Assembly (NCBI GenBank): GCA_016179845.1
Contig: JACPCK010000036.1
Location: 1 to 64,000 of the forward strand
Direction of reading: 5' to 3'
DNA length: 64,000 nucleotides
Origin: Chloroflexota bacterium
GTDB lineage: Bacteria > Chloroflexota > Dehalococcoidia > Lucifugimonadales > JACPCK01
In this document: positions 56,378-64,000 of the stretch, in pieces
Layout of the letters: each line of letters begins with the position of its first letter
Position numbering within the stretch: position 1 is the stretch's first letter
Position numbers and translations under genes: made by a program
Notes under the pieces: model-generated
The model's database searches: none
Told to the model about the DNA's origin: nothing
The model's input: only the letters and a program-made list of their open reading frames with translations

Positions 56378-56650
56378 CTAGGAGGAGGCCGCCTGAGCTT
56401 CGAAGGCTTTCTTGAAACGGGCCGCTATTCGGCTCTTGCGACGGGAGGCGTTGTTCGGGTGGATGACCCCCTTCTGCGCCGCCCGGTCCAGGGCAGAGAA
56501 GGCCGCCTGGACTGCTGCCTCCGCCTCCTGGCGCTGACCTTCCTCCACGAGTTTCATCGCCTTGGCTACATAGGACTTAGCACGGGTGTGAAGGGGCTGG
56601 TTCCTTAATCTCCTCCCCTCTGCTACCCTGGCCGACTTTTCGCTAGGCAA
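56378..56650 (-). CDS. rpsT: 30S ribosomal protein S20
   Basis: 90 residues from a TTG at 56650 with AAGGAGG five nt upstream; the open frame to 56677 is not supported. The protein is helical and basic (RRLRNQPLHTRAKSYVAKAMKLVEEGQ, AAFSALDRAAQKGVIHPNNASRRKSRIAARFKK, quoted in part); the PNNASRRKSR motif is the S20 signature. Acts in 16S rRNA binding. A GC hairpin (CCCCCG near 56329 and CGGGGG near 56353) follows the gene. Confidence 0.95.
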   Translation of the reverse strand: MPSEKSARVAEGRRLRNQPLHTRAKSYVAKAMKLVEEGQRQEAEAAVQAAFSALDRAAQKGVIHPNNASRRKSRIAARFKKAFEAQAASS

Positions 56651-56753
56651 CTCTACCTCCTTATGGGCATAGGGCATTGATTATAGCACAAGAGCCCCTC
56701 AATCGACTGAGCTAGCATGCTGAAAGAGATCTGTGGAACAAAGGGTCACAGCT

Positions 56754-58949
56754 TCACCCTTTCCCTGTGGGCTGTGTGACACTGTTGGCTAGAGAGGACC
56801 GTGTCACGGAGACGACTCCCCGGATACCCTCCAGCTTGGAGAAGAGGCGCGAAAGCTGGGCCAGACCGGTCGTATAGACGGTCAGCTCGATGGTCGCCGT
56901 GTTATCCGGGTTCTCCGTGGTCACTACCGAGGCGATGTTGACCTTCTCTCCCGACACCAGCGTAGTTATGTCCCTCAGGAGACCCACGCGGTCCCAGGCC
57001 ACTACGCGGATGCGCGCCGGATGCACCTCATGAGTGGGCCCCCAGGAGACCTTGATGAGGCGCTCCTTCTCATCCTCGTTGAGGATGTTGGGGCAGTCCT
57101 TGCGGTGGACGGAGACACCGCGGCTCCGCGTAATAAAGCCGATGATAGCGTCACCAGGCAGGGGGGCACAGCACCGTGCCATATAGGTGAGGAGGTCTCC
57201 CGCTCCCAGGACCTGGATGCCTGCGGCGGGGCCCGTGGCAGGCACCTCGATGGGGGCCTCCTCCGGAGTCTCCGTATCCACCTGCGTCAGGCGAGCGGCG
57301 ACCTGGCTGATGCTAATACCACCGCTTCCCAGGGCAGCCAGGAGCTCTTCAAGGGTGTCAAACTTCATGAGGTGAGCTACCTGCTCCTCATCGATGGACA
57401 TGACCAGGCGCTTCATCTCTTTAGCCAGTAGCTCTCGCCCCCGGGCAATGTTGCTAGCCCGCTCCTGGCGGCGGAACCAGCCCCGTATGGACTGCCGGGC
57501 CCCCGCAGTGTGCACGTGGCCCAGGTCAAGGTTCAGCCAGTCTAGACTGGGGCCACGGGCCGCCTTGCTGGCCAGGATCTCTACCGTGTCCCCATTCTGA
57601 AGCTGGTAGCTCAGGGGGACCAGCTTGCCGTTGACCTTGGCCCCTACGCAGCGATGCCCAAGCTCTGTGTGAATGTGATAAGCAAAATCGATGGGAGTAG
57701 ACCCCGCAGGCAGCTCCTTGACATCGCCCTTCGGTGTGTAGACGAAGACCTGGTCCCGGAATATGTCGGTCTTGACGGACTCCAGAAAGTCCTCGGGCGC
57801 TGAGAGGTCCCGCTGCCACTCCAGCAACTGGCGAAGCCACGTCATCTTCTCCTCAAAGCGCACGTCCTTGGCCAGCCGCTCCTTGTAGCGCCAGTGGGCG
57901 GCAACACCGTAATCCGCTATCTGGTGCATCTCCTGCGTCCGTATCTGGATCTCCAGGGGGGTTGTCCCTTCGCACATGACGGTAGTGTGCAGGGACTGGT
58001 AGAGGTTCTCCTTGGGATTGGCGATGTAGTCGTCGAACTGTCCCGGCATGGGATGCCACAGATTGTGGATGAGCCCCAGGGCCGCGTAGCAGTCGTTATT
58101 GGTGGGCACTACCACCCGCACAGCGAAAAGGTCGTAGATCTGATCTACTTCCTTTCGCTGTTCTGAGTAGCGGATCATCTTCTGGTAGATGCTGTAGATG
58201 TGCTTGGGCCGCCCATAGACCTCGGCTTTGACCTGGTCCTTCTCAAGCTCCGCGCGCAGGATTCCACAGACGCGGTTCACAAACCTTTCCCGCTGCTCCC
58301 TCTTGGCTACCAGCAGCCGCGATATCTTGCGGTACTCCTCAGGATGGAGATGGCGGAAGGCCAGGTCCTCCAGGCGCCACTTCATGTCCCACATGCCCAG
58401 CCGATGGGCCAAGGGGGCATAGATGTCCAGGGTCTCCTGGGCTACAGCAGTACGTCTCTCGGCGGGAAGAGCCTCCAGGGTCCTCATGTTGTGAAAGCGG
58501 TCTGCCAGCTTGATGAGCACCACCCGAATGTCTTCCGCCATGGCCACCAGCATCTTGCGGATGCTCTCTGCCTGGGCGCGGCCATCCTCAGAGGAGTCTT
58601 GCAGGTGGTGCTCCCTGGTGGCCATCAGGTCTATCTTCGCCAGCTTGGTAACCCCATCCACCAGCCGCGCCACCTCCGGTCCGAACCCCTTGCTCAGCTC
58701 CTCAACAGCTATGCCACAGTCCTCCACTACGTCGTGCAGCAGAGCAGAGGCGAGGGTCGTGGCGTCTAGGTGCAGCTCCACGAGGAGGAGGGCAGTCTGA
58801 AGAGGGTGCTCGATATAGGGCCCGCCGGAGAGGCGCGTCTGGCCCTTGTGAGCCTGGGCCGCAAAGCTATAGGCCCTCTCCACAAGGGCCAGCTTGTCAG
58901 CCGGGATATATTCCTTGGCCTTTTCCAGCAGCTCTTTGATCTCTGCCAT
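56754..58949 (-). CDS. rel: Bifunctional (p)ppGpp synthetase/hydrolase
   Basis: 731 residues from ATG 58949 (upstream frame to 59072 unsupported). Order: HD hydrolase domain (GPYIEHPLQTALLLVEL, LASALLHDVVEDCG with the His-Asp pair); synthetase domain with GRPKHIYSIYQKMI and FDDYIANPKENLYQSLHTTVM; TGS domain (DQVFVYTPKGDVKELPAGSTPIDFAYHIH); a C-terminal CCAPLPGDAIIGFITRSRGVSVHRKDC region and an ACT domain. Both activities appear to be kept. Its promoter is at 58983-59011. Confidence 0.96.
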   Translation of the reverse strand: MAEIKELLEKAKEYIPADKLALVERAYSFAAQAHKGQTRLSGGPYIEHPLQTALLLVELHLDATTLASALLHDVVEDCGIAVEELSKGFGPEVARLVDGVTKLAKIDLMATREHHLQDSSEDGRAQAESIRKMLVAMAEDIRVVLIKLADRFHNMRTLEALPAERRTAVAQETLDIYAPLAHRLGMWDMKWRLEDLAFRHLHPEEYRKISRLLVAKREQRERFVNRVCGILRAELEKDQVKAEVYGRPKHIYSIYQKMIRYSEQRKEVDQIYDLFAVRVVVPTNNDCYAALGLIHNLWHPMPGQFDDYIANPKENLYQSLHTTVMCEGTTPLEIQIRTQEMHQIADYGVAAHWRYKERLAKDVRFEEKMTWLRQLLEWQRDLSAPEDFLESVKTDIFRDQVFVYTPKGDVKELPAGSTPIDFAYHIHTELGHRCVGAKVNGKLVPLSYQLQNGDTVEILASKAARGPSLDWLNLDLGHVHTAGARQSIRGWFRRQERASNIARGRELLAKEMKRLVMSIDEEQVAHLMKFDTLEELLAALGSGGISISQVAARLTQVDTETPEEAPIEVPATGPAAGIQVLGAGDLLTYMARCCAPLPGDAIIGFITRSRGVSVHRKDCPNILNEDEKERLIKVSWGPTHEVHPARIRVVAWDRVGLLRDITTLVSGEKVNIASVVTTENPDNTATIELTVYTTGLAQLSRLFSKLEGIRGVVSVTRSSLANSVTQPTGKG

Positions 58950-58982
58950 GACAAGCCCTACCCCTTGCTGGGCCTTGCACTG

Positions 58983-59011
58983 AGTATAGCCTATCTCATA
59001 GGGTCTTTCAA
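58983..59011 (-). promoter_or_regulatory. Promoter of rel
   Basis: Minus strand: TTGAAA (59011-59006), 17-bp spacer, TATACT (58988-58983); a strong match. Predicted start near 58976, leader about 27 nt. Confidence 0.75.
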
Positions 59012-59140
59012 AATCTCGCCGGCCGCCTTGGCCCTGGAATCCGTGAAAGGTGGGCTGTCGCTGCCAAAGCACGTGGGGTCTCGTAACGTGAACTGACTAA
59101 TTGGTGTTGATTCGTCGCAACGACCTTGTCTGCCGTAGGC

Positions 59141-59168
59141 TTGACACAACATAGAGCCCAACTATACT
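59141..59168 (+). promoter_or_regulatory. Promoter of the three-gene set before hisS
   Basis: TTGACA at 59141-59146, 16-bp spacer, TATACT at 59163-59168. Predicted start near 59175, giving a 38-nt leader that contains GGGAGGAG before the ATG at 59213. Confidence 0.75.
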
Positions 59169-59212
59169 TAGGCTGTTGCCGCGGCAGCCGATCTTGGGCC
59201 AGGGAGGAGACC

Positions 59213-60013
59213 ATGGCCGTTTCGCTACAAGCCGTCAAGATTGAAAGGTCCGAGAAGCTGGGACGGCTCCTTCGCAGGGATGAGCCCTCTCACCTGGGGG
59301 AGTCTACATGGGACCTGCTGGAGACAGCCATAAGGGCTGGGGATAAGGCCGAGGCTATCAGGCTGCTGGGGTACCTGCATGAGGGGGAGACCGCGCCCCG
59401 GCACTACTTCTACTTCGACTGGATGTACGGCAACTTCAGCTACGTAGCACAGAACTTCGGAGAGGAAGCCTACGAGAAGATGTTCCGCTCCGAGGTGACA
59501 TGGGGTCTCCATGATAACAGGCTGGGCGGCTTCCCCGTGGAGATGCTTACCGACGTGGAAGCCATGGTGAAGAAGCAGGCGGAGATAATGCGGGGCCACT
59601 GGCCTCCAAGGGGGGCCATCGTCATCGTGGAAGAGGAAGACCGGTATGTAATCAACAACTTCCCCTGCAACTCCGGTGGAAGGATGCTCCGCAGTGGCCT
59701 GGCCGAGGGGAAGTGGGGCCTAGCGGTGATCACCAAGCCTCACCCCTGGGCTTGGAGCAAGCCAGGCAAGCCGGTCTACTGCCTCCACTGCTCCCTGGGC
59801 CGCGGCATCATGGTCTCCGAGGTCCGTGGCTTCCCCATCAGGGTCTATGGCCCTCCCGGCGAGGGCTTCAACCCTGACAAGGCTCATCCCTTTGACCCCT
59901 GCTCCATGATCTTCTACAAGGACCCCGACCTGATGCCGGAGAGGTACTTCCACGCCCTGGGCCTCAAGAAGGACCCTGCCAGGTTCAAGAGGGTCATACC
60001 TCGCAGTGAGTAG
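59213..60013 (+). CDS. Cysteine-containing protein, paralogue of the next gene (function unknown)
   Basis: 266 residues from ATG 59213 with GGGAGGAG upstream; the track to 59126 is unsupported. An N-terminal helical part (TWDLLETAIRAGDKAEAIRLLGYLHEGE) is followed by a mixed domain with NFPCNSGGRML (about 173), YCLHCSLGRGIMVSEVRGFPIRVYGPP (about 200) and PCSMIFYKDPDLMPERYF. The neighbour at 60060-60809 repeats this plan with the same Cys and Pro positions, so the two are paralogues. The Cys-x-x-Cys pairing and terminal C-x-x-x-F-Y-K-D-P resemble the L-2-amino-thiazoline-4-carboxylate hydrolase/DUF6125 kind of protein, but only weakly. Could bind a metal or thiol substrate. Confidence 0.7.
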   Translation: MAVSLQAVKIERSEKLGRLLRRDEPSHLGESTWDLLETAIRAGDKAEAIRLLGYLHEGETAPRHYFYFDWMYGNFSYVAQNFGEEAYEKMFRSEVTWGLHDNRLGGFPVEMLTDVEAMVKKQAEIMRGHWPPRGAIVIVEEEDRYVINNFPCNSGGRMLRSGLAEGKWGLAVITKPHPWAWSKPGKPVYCLHCSLGRGIMVSEVRGFPIRVYGPPGEGFNPDKAHPFDPCSMIFYKDPDLMPERYFHALGLKKDPARFKRVIPRSE

Positions 60014-60059
60014 CAGGCCTTCCCTGGCCAGCTTTACCTAGTCGGGAAAGGGGGGAACA

Positions 60060-60809
60060 ATGCCACCGAAATTGGAGTGGTCCAAGTACCTGGGGAGAAA
60101 AACCCGGACTGAGCCGGTGGAAGAGCAGGGAGTCCTTACCTGGGACCTGGTGCGGGAGGCCATCCTCCAGGGCAAAACGGAGGAGGCCCTGGAGTGGCTG
60201 AGGTACATCAAGGAGGGGGAGAACTACGTCAAGCCGTCGGGCGGCGAGATAAGCCCCGCCAGGACCATCTGGCACGAGCTTTCCTATATTGTCGAGACCT
60301 ACGGGGAGGAGCACGTGGAGAAGGCCCTTCGCTGGTGGCGCAGAAAGCTCATTGAGGCAGGCCACGAGCCCACCTACGACATGAGCCCTCTGGAGCGCCT
60401 CCAGTACCACGCCGAGATGGAGAGGGCCGACTACAGCGGCCCCAACGGGCGGCGCTTCGACGTGACAGAGGAGGCTGACAGGTACGTCATGGAGCTGAAC
60501 CCCTGCGGGAGTTGTGGCAGGCTCCGTCGCGCCGAGGCGGAGGCCAAAGGGCTCAAGCTGGGGAAGACCTCCAAGGCCTACCCCTGGTCCTGGGGCAAGG
60601 CCAACGTTCCCTACCTCTGCGCCTACAACTGCCTCTGGTGGGAGGTCATGAGCATCGAGGACATCGGCTATCCGGTCAAGGTATACGAGTGGTCTGAGGA
60701 CCCCTACAAGCCCTGCCGGGTCTACTTCTACAAAGACCCCCTCAAGGTCCCGGAGCAGTACTTCACCAGGGTAGGGAAGAAGAGGGACCCATCTCGTTTC
60801 AAGAAGTGA
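60060..60809 (+). CDS. Cysteine-rich paralogue of the preceding gene (function unknown)
   Basis: 249 residues, ATG start. Shared features with the previous gene: helical N-terminus (LTWDLVREAILQGKTEEALEWLRYIKEGE), ELNPCGSCGRLRRAEAEAKG in place of NFPCNSGGRM, YLCAYNCLWWEVMSIEDIGYPVKVYEWSEDP and PCRVYFYKDPLKVPEQYF. Here all Cys pairs are doubled (PCGSCG and CAYNC). The pair could form a heterodimer. Separated by 46 bp from its paralogue and 60 bp from the next gene; co-transcription is likely. Confidence 0.7.
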   Translation: MPPKLEWSKYLGRKTRTEPVEEQGVLTWDLVREAILQGKTEEALEWLRYIKEGENYVKPSGGEISPARTIWHELSYIVETYGEEHVEKALRWWRRKLIEAGHEPTYDMSPLERLQYHAEMERADYSGPNGRRFDVTEEADRYVMELNPCGSCGRLRRAEAEAKGLKLGKTSKAYPWSWGKANVPYLCAYNCLWWEVMSIEDIGYPVKVYEWSEDPYKPCRVYFYKDPLKVPEQYFTRVGKKRDPSRFKK

Positions 60810-60869
60810 TGGTGTCCCATCGCCCAGCCCCGACCATCTGCGCCTAGCACAGTCCAGCGTGGAGGGAAC

Positions 60870-61541
60870 ATGGAGGGCCGCTTTCCCCTTGGCATCCGCG
60901 CTGTATTGACCAACTGCGCCGATGCCGCTAAAGAGCGGGAGTTCAACCAGTGGTACACCTACACCCACTTGGGGGACATGCTGGCCTCCGGCCTGGTGAC
61001 CCACGCCATAAGATATGAGGACGCCTCTCCTAAGCCGGGCGAGCCCAGGTACCTGGCCATCTATGAAATAGAAAGAGACAGCCTGGAGACCGTACCACAG
61101 AAGCTGGCGGCCCTGGTCCAGGGCTGGAGGAACCAGGGCCGCATCCATGAGGCCCTGGAGATGGTGAGCGCCACCATGTGGCGAAGCATAGGTCCCCAGT
61201 TCAAGACGGCCAGGACCGGCCGGGCGAGGGTTACTGGTCTCTTCCTTACCCAGACCAACTGCGCCGACGCCAGCAGAGAGCAGGCGTTCAACCGCTGGTA
61301 CGATGGCACCCACGTGCCGGACATCCTGGCCACAGGGCTGTATCACACAGCCTACCGCTTTGAGGCCGTCTCTCCCCAACCAGGACAGGCCCGATACCTG
61401 GCCCTCTATGAGACGGACGCCGAAGACTCCCTGAGGGCAGCGGAAGAGCTCCTGGGCGTTCACCGGCCCCGTTGGCTGGCGGCAGGCCGCTACACTGACG
61501 GGTTGCAGGTAGTCTCGCGCTCCGTCTTCAGGACCCTCTGA
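60870..61541 (+). CDS. Tandem dimeric alpha-beta-barrel (EthD-like) protein
   Basis: 223 residues. Two homologous halves: residues about 7-105 (AVLTNCADAAKEREFNQWYTYTHLGDMLASGLVTHAIRYE) and 118-220 (FLTQTNCADASREQAFNRWYDGTHVPDILATGLYHTAYRFE), both quoted in part and both with NCADA and NxWYxxTH. The layout agrees with EthD/antibiotic-monooxygenase-type ferredoxin-like folds, where two such units make a barrel. Duplication gives a single-chain dimer. The His in THxxD is conserved in both halves. Role unknown; location beside the paralogous Cys proteins suggests a common pathway. Confidence 0.75.
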   Translation: MEGRFPLGIRAVLTNCADAAKEREFNQWYTYTHLGDMLASGLVTHAIRYEDASPKPGEPRYLAIYEIERDSLETVPQKLAALVQGWRNQGRIHEALEMVSATMWRSIGPQFKTARTGRARVTGLFLTQTNCADASREQAFNRWYDGTHVPDILATGLYHTAYRFEAVSPQPGQARYLALYETDAEDSLRAAEELLGVHRPRWLAAGRYTDGLQVVSRSVFRTL

Positions 61542-61611
61542 CCACGGCCCTTTACCTCTAGGGAGCCTTGGGTTATTCTACTGGGTACCCCTGCTTCAAG
61601 AAGGGTTATCT

Positions 61612-62883
61612 TTGGCTAGGTTCAAGGCTCCCAGAGGCACAAGAGACGTCCTGCCCTCCGAGCAACCCTACTGGCGCTACGTGAAAGGGAGGGCGGAGGC
61701 CCAGGCCCGCCTCTTCGGCTATCAGCCTGTGGATACCCCTCTCTTTGAAGACGCCGCCCTCTTTGTCCGCGGAGTAGGCCTGGGAACAGACATCGTGGAG
61801 AAGGAGATGTACGTCCTCGAGGACCGCGGGGGTGACCGTCTCGCCTTGCGTCCCGAAGGAACGGCCCCCGTCTGCCGGGCCTACCTGGAGCACGGCATGT
61901 ACAACCTGCCCCAGCCCGTTCGCCTCTATTACGTCTGCCCCATCTTCCGCTACGAGCGGCCCCAGGCAGGACGCTACCGCCAGCACTACCAGTTTGGTGT
62001 GGAGTGCCTAGGAGATGAAGACGCCCTGGTAGACGCTGAAGTCATCGAGCTGGCCTGGAGCTTTGTCGCCAGCCTGGGGCTGCGAGGAATAGTCCTTTGC
62101 ATCAACAGCATCGGCGACCGGTCCTGCCGGCCGGCGTATGTAGAGGCCCTGAAAGCCCACTACCTGGGCCGTCTCAAAGATGTGTGCCCTGACTGTCGCA
62201 TGCGCTTTGAGCGGAGCCCCCTGCGCGTCCTTGACTGCAAGCGGACCGACTTCGCCTGCCAGGAGATGGCTGCGGAGGCGCCCAACTCCCTCCAGTTCCT
62301 CTGTGCCGATTGTGGGCACCGCTGGAAGGCCCTGCTGGGCTACCTGGCCTCCCTTGAGATACCCTATGAGGTAGACACGCGCCTGGTCCGGGGCCTGGAC
62401 TACTACACCCGCACCGTCTTTGAAATTCAGCCCCTGGTAGCCAGGGCACAGGGGACCGTCCTGGCGGGCGGCCGGTACGACGGCCTTATCGAGGAGCTGG
62501 GAGGGCCCCCTACCCCTGGTATAGGCTTCGGCTCTGGCATAGAGCGTCTCATCGAGAACCTGAAGGCTCAAGGCGTAACACCCACCGATTACAAAGGGGT
62601 AGAGGCAGTCGTAGCCTGGATCGGAGACGCTGCAAGGCAGGAGGCTGTGAAGCTGTCGGCCTCCTTGAAGCGGCAGGGCATCAGCACCCTTCTGGCGCCC
62701 ACATCCAAGAGCCTGAAAGGACAGATGCGCTACGCTTCGGCCCAGGGGGCCCGCTACGTCCTGATCCTGGGCGAGGAGGAGCTTAGCCAGGGGACCGTCG
62801 TCGTGCGGGAGATGGCCAAAGGCGAGCAGAAGCCGGTAGAGCGGGCGGCGCTCCTCGGTTACCTCACCTCGGGAACGGTCTAG
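61612..62883 (+). CDS. hisS: Histidyl-tRNA synthetase
   Basis: 423 residues with a TTG start (AAGAAGGG upstream). Class II motifs: KAPRGTRDVLP at the N-terminus, motif 2 YVCPIFRYERPQAGRYRQHYQFGVE, the HisA signature RGLDYYTRTVFEI, motif 3 GFGSGIERLIENL, and a C-terminal anticodon-binding domain (LKRQGISTLLAPTSKSLKGQMRYASAQGA). It also has CPDCRMRFERSPLRVLDCK, the region characteristic of bacterial HisRS. It charges tRNA-His in the cytoplasm. Confidence 0.97.
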   Translation: MARFKAPRGTRDVLPSEQPYWRYVKGRAEAQARLFGYQPVDTPLFEDAALFVRGVGLGTDIVEKEMYVLEDRGGDRLALRPEGTAPVCRAYLEHGMYNLPQPVRLYYVCPIFRYERPQAGRYRQHYQFGVECLGDEDALVDAEVIELAWSFVASLGLRGIVLCINSIGDRSCRPAYVEALKAHYLGRLKDVCPDCRMRFERSPLRVLDCKRTDFACQEMAAEAPNSLQFLCADCGHRWKALLGYLASLEIPYEVDTRLVRGLDYYTRTVFEIQPLVARAQGTVLAGGRYDGLIEELGGPPTPGIGFGSGIERLIENLKAQGVTPTDYKGVEAVVAWIGDAARQEAVKLSASLKRQGISTLLAPTSKSLKGQMRYASAQGARYVLILGEEELSQGTVVVREMAKGEQKPVERAALLGYLTSGTV

Positions 62884-62976
62884 CCTCCAGAGGCTTTGCA
62901 CAAGAAGGCCAGAAGTCCCGGAGATGTCACCCTCCGTTTCACTCAGCGTCTGGGGCGAGAGCTTCCATCGATAGGC

Positions 62977-62985
62977 TGATATAAT
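62977..62985 (+). promoter_or_regulatory. Extended -10 promoter of prfA
   Basis: TGA followed by TATAAT (62980-62985), a perfect extended -10; no clear -35. Predicted start near 62992, about 39 nt before the ATG at 63031. Confidence 0.65.
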
Positions 62986-63030
62986 CCTTGTAGAGATGCC
63001 ATACCGTCAGTCGAGGGCGTAGGGTTTCCC

Positions 63031-64000
63031 ATGACCCTTTCGAAGGTGCTGGACAGGCTGGAGGTCGCCGAGCGGCGGCTTCAAGAGATAGATGAGCGCC
63101 TCGCTCAGCCTGAGGTGCTGAGGGACCAGGCCCAGGTACAGGCTCTGGTCAGGGAGCGCGCCTCCCTGGAGCCTACCGTCGCCACTTTCCGTGAGTACCG
63201 GCGCACTACGAAAGAGCTGGATGAGGCCCGGGCCATCCTCTCGGAAGAGAAAAACAGGGAGCTTCAGCTACTGGCAGAAGAGGAGATAGACCACCTGGAA
63301 AGGGAGAGGGCCCGGCTGGAGAGGGAGCTACGCCTGGTCCTCTTGCCCAGGGATCCCAACGACACCCGCAACGTCATCGTAGAGATACGGGCAGGGGCAG
63401 GTGGTGGAGAGGCGGCCCTCTTTGCCGGAGAGCTGTACCGCATGTACACCCGGTACGCCCAGCGCCAGGGCTGGCACGTGGACCTGATCGACAAGAGCGA
63501 AACGGGACTGGGCGGCCTGAAAGAGGTCATTCTTGAGGTCCGTGGCAAGGGGGCCTTCAGCCGACTTAAGTATGAGCGAGGAGTCCACCGAGTCCAGCGG
63601 GTGCCCGTAACCGAAGCGTCAGGCCGTATCCACACTTCTACCATAACAGTGGCCGTTCTGCCCGAGCCGGAAGAGGTAGAAGTAACCATAAACCCGGGGG
63701 ATCTCCGCATCGACATCTTCCACGCCGGCGGCCATGGAGGCCAGAGCGTGCAGAAGGTTGCAACAGCCGTGAGGATCATTCATATCCCCACGGGGATCGT
63801 GGCTGTGTGCCAAGATGAGAGATCCCAGCTCCAGAACAAGCAAAAGGCCATGACGGTCCTCTCGGCCCGCATCTACGAGCTAGAGCGGAGCAAGAAGGAG
63901 AGGGAAATAGCAGAGGCCCGCAAGGAGCAGGTGGGCACCGGGGAGCGGGCAGAGAAGATGAGGACATACAACTTCCCGCAGAACCGGGTTACGGACCACC
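63031..64000 (+). CDS. prfA: Peptide chain release factor 1, 3' end outside window
   Basis: 323 residues seen, open at the window edge; AGGG lies about 8 nt before the ATG. The N-terminal helical domain begins TLSKVLDRLEVAERRLQEID. The codon-recognition PVT motif is in VHRVQRVPVTEASGRIHTST (PxT, which reads UAG/UAA in RF1). The GGQ loop, normally GAGGQHVN, is IFHAGGHGGQSVQKVATAVR here, so the GGQ is kept but the surroundings differ. Ends near the RF1-type ARIYELER segment and continues beyond. Confidence 0.94.
   Translation, partial: MTLSKVLDRLEVAERRLQEIDERLAQPEVLRDQAQVQALVRERASLEPTVATFREYRRTTKELDEARAILSEEKNRELQLLAEEEIDHLERERARLERELRLVLLPRDPNDTRNVIVEIRAGAGGGEAALFAGELYRMYTRYAQRQGWHVDLIDKSETGLGGLKEVILEVRGKGAFSRLKYERGVHRVQRVPVTEASGRIHTSTITVAVLPEPEEVEVTINPGDLRIDIFHAGGHGGQSVQKVATAVRIIHIPTGIVAVCQDERSQLQNKQKAMTVLSARIYELERSKKEREIAEARKEQVGTGERAEKMRTYNFPQNRVTDH

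Noticed and set aside
59994-61463. 489-codon open frame on the minus strand
   Set aside because: It lies opposite two plus-strand genes with paralogy and internal duplication; high GC makes such shadow frames common.
1-64000. tRNA, rRNA, tmRNA or CRISPR array
   Set aside because: I found no T-arm-like GTTCGANTCC in a cloverleaf setting and no regularly spaced repeats.

Overview
The window is 64 kb of GC-rich (by eye about 60% GC) chromosomal DNA, densely packed on both strands and rich in GTG and TTG start codons. The gene set suggests a respiring, probably uncultured member of the Chloroflexota, perhaps a Dehalococcoidia-like lineage. The reasons are an alternative-complex-III-type operon fused to cytochrome c maturation genes, CaiB/BaiF CoA-transferases, DUF35 and AtzG/AtzE-like proteins, and a split actB. 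This is inference from gene content only; there is no rRNA in the window, and I found no tRNA or CRISPR array.

Layout. 1-3.8 kb: the tail of a DUF35 protein, an AT-richer gene with a TIR/deoxyribosyltransferase-like domain, an alpha/beta hydrolase, and a restriction-modification-like pair (PD-(D/E)XK protein plus beta-class DNA methyltransferase). 3.8-7.7 kb: a cysteine hydrolase and two class III CoA-transferases lie between two direct copies of a 109-bp sequence (6 mismatches). That sequence carries the methyltransferase promoter and first codons; the second copy is joined to an IS110 transposase tail. 7.7-27.2 kb: an AtzG/GatC-AtzE/GatA-like amidase pair, a DUF4349-PKD lipoprotein, an etfB stub, an MFS transporter, a triple RidA protein, a membrane alpha/beta hydrolase, a dihydropyrimidinase-like enzyme, the SPFH-NfeD pair, CapA, SRPBCC, YifB/ComM, a GreA fused to a recombinase-type N-terminal domain, a cation exchanger and an amidohydrolase. 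27.3-31.2 kb: a Dpp/Opp-type ABC transporter without a binding protein.

31.6-44.4 kb is the main respiratory block, all on the minus strand: a small membrane protein, pentaheme cytochrome, Mo-family-like subunit, FeS subunit, two NrfD-type membrane subunits, ActD, a monoheme cytochrome, then CcmH, CcmF, a CcmI-like zinc-ribbon protein, an exported protein and ResA. It therefore encodes a quinol-oxidising complex with much of the machinery that attaches its hemes. A control region with direct repeats and a promoter lies upstream.

44.7-64 kb: an isochorismatase-family hydrolase, a collapsed acetolactate-synthase pseudogene, an unknown coiled-coil protein, purH-purM-purF, an Lrp-type sensor domain, an IS481-type insertion sequence, a siroheme nitrite/sulfite reductase behind a possible attenuator, rpsT, relA/spoT, a strongly promoted set of three uncharacterised genes, hisS and the start of prfA.

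Several decayed genes (etfB, ilvB-like, IS110/methyltransferase chimera) and a dispersed palindromic repeat, one copy of which sits in frame inside purH, show that the genome has been rearranged. Where I moved a start codon, the reason (Shine-Dalgarno, promoter position or family length) is given in the entry.
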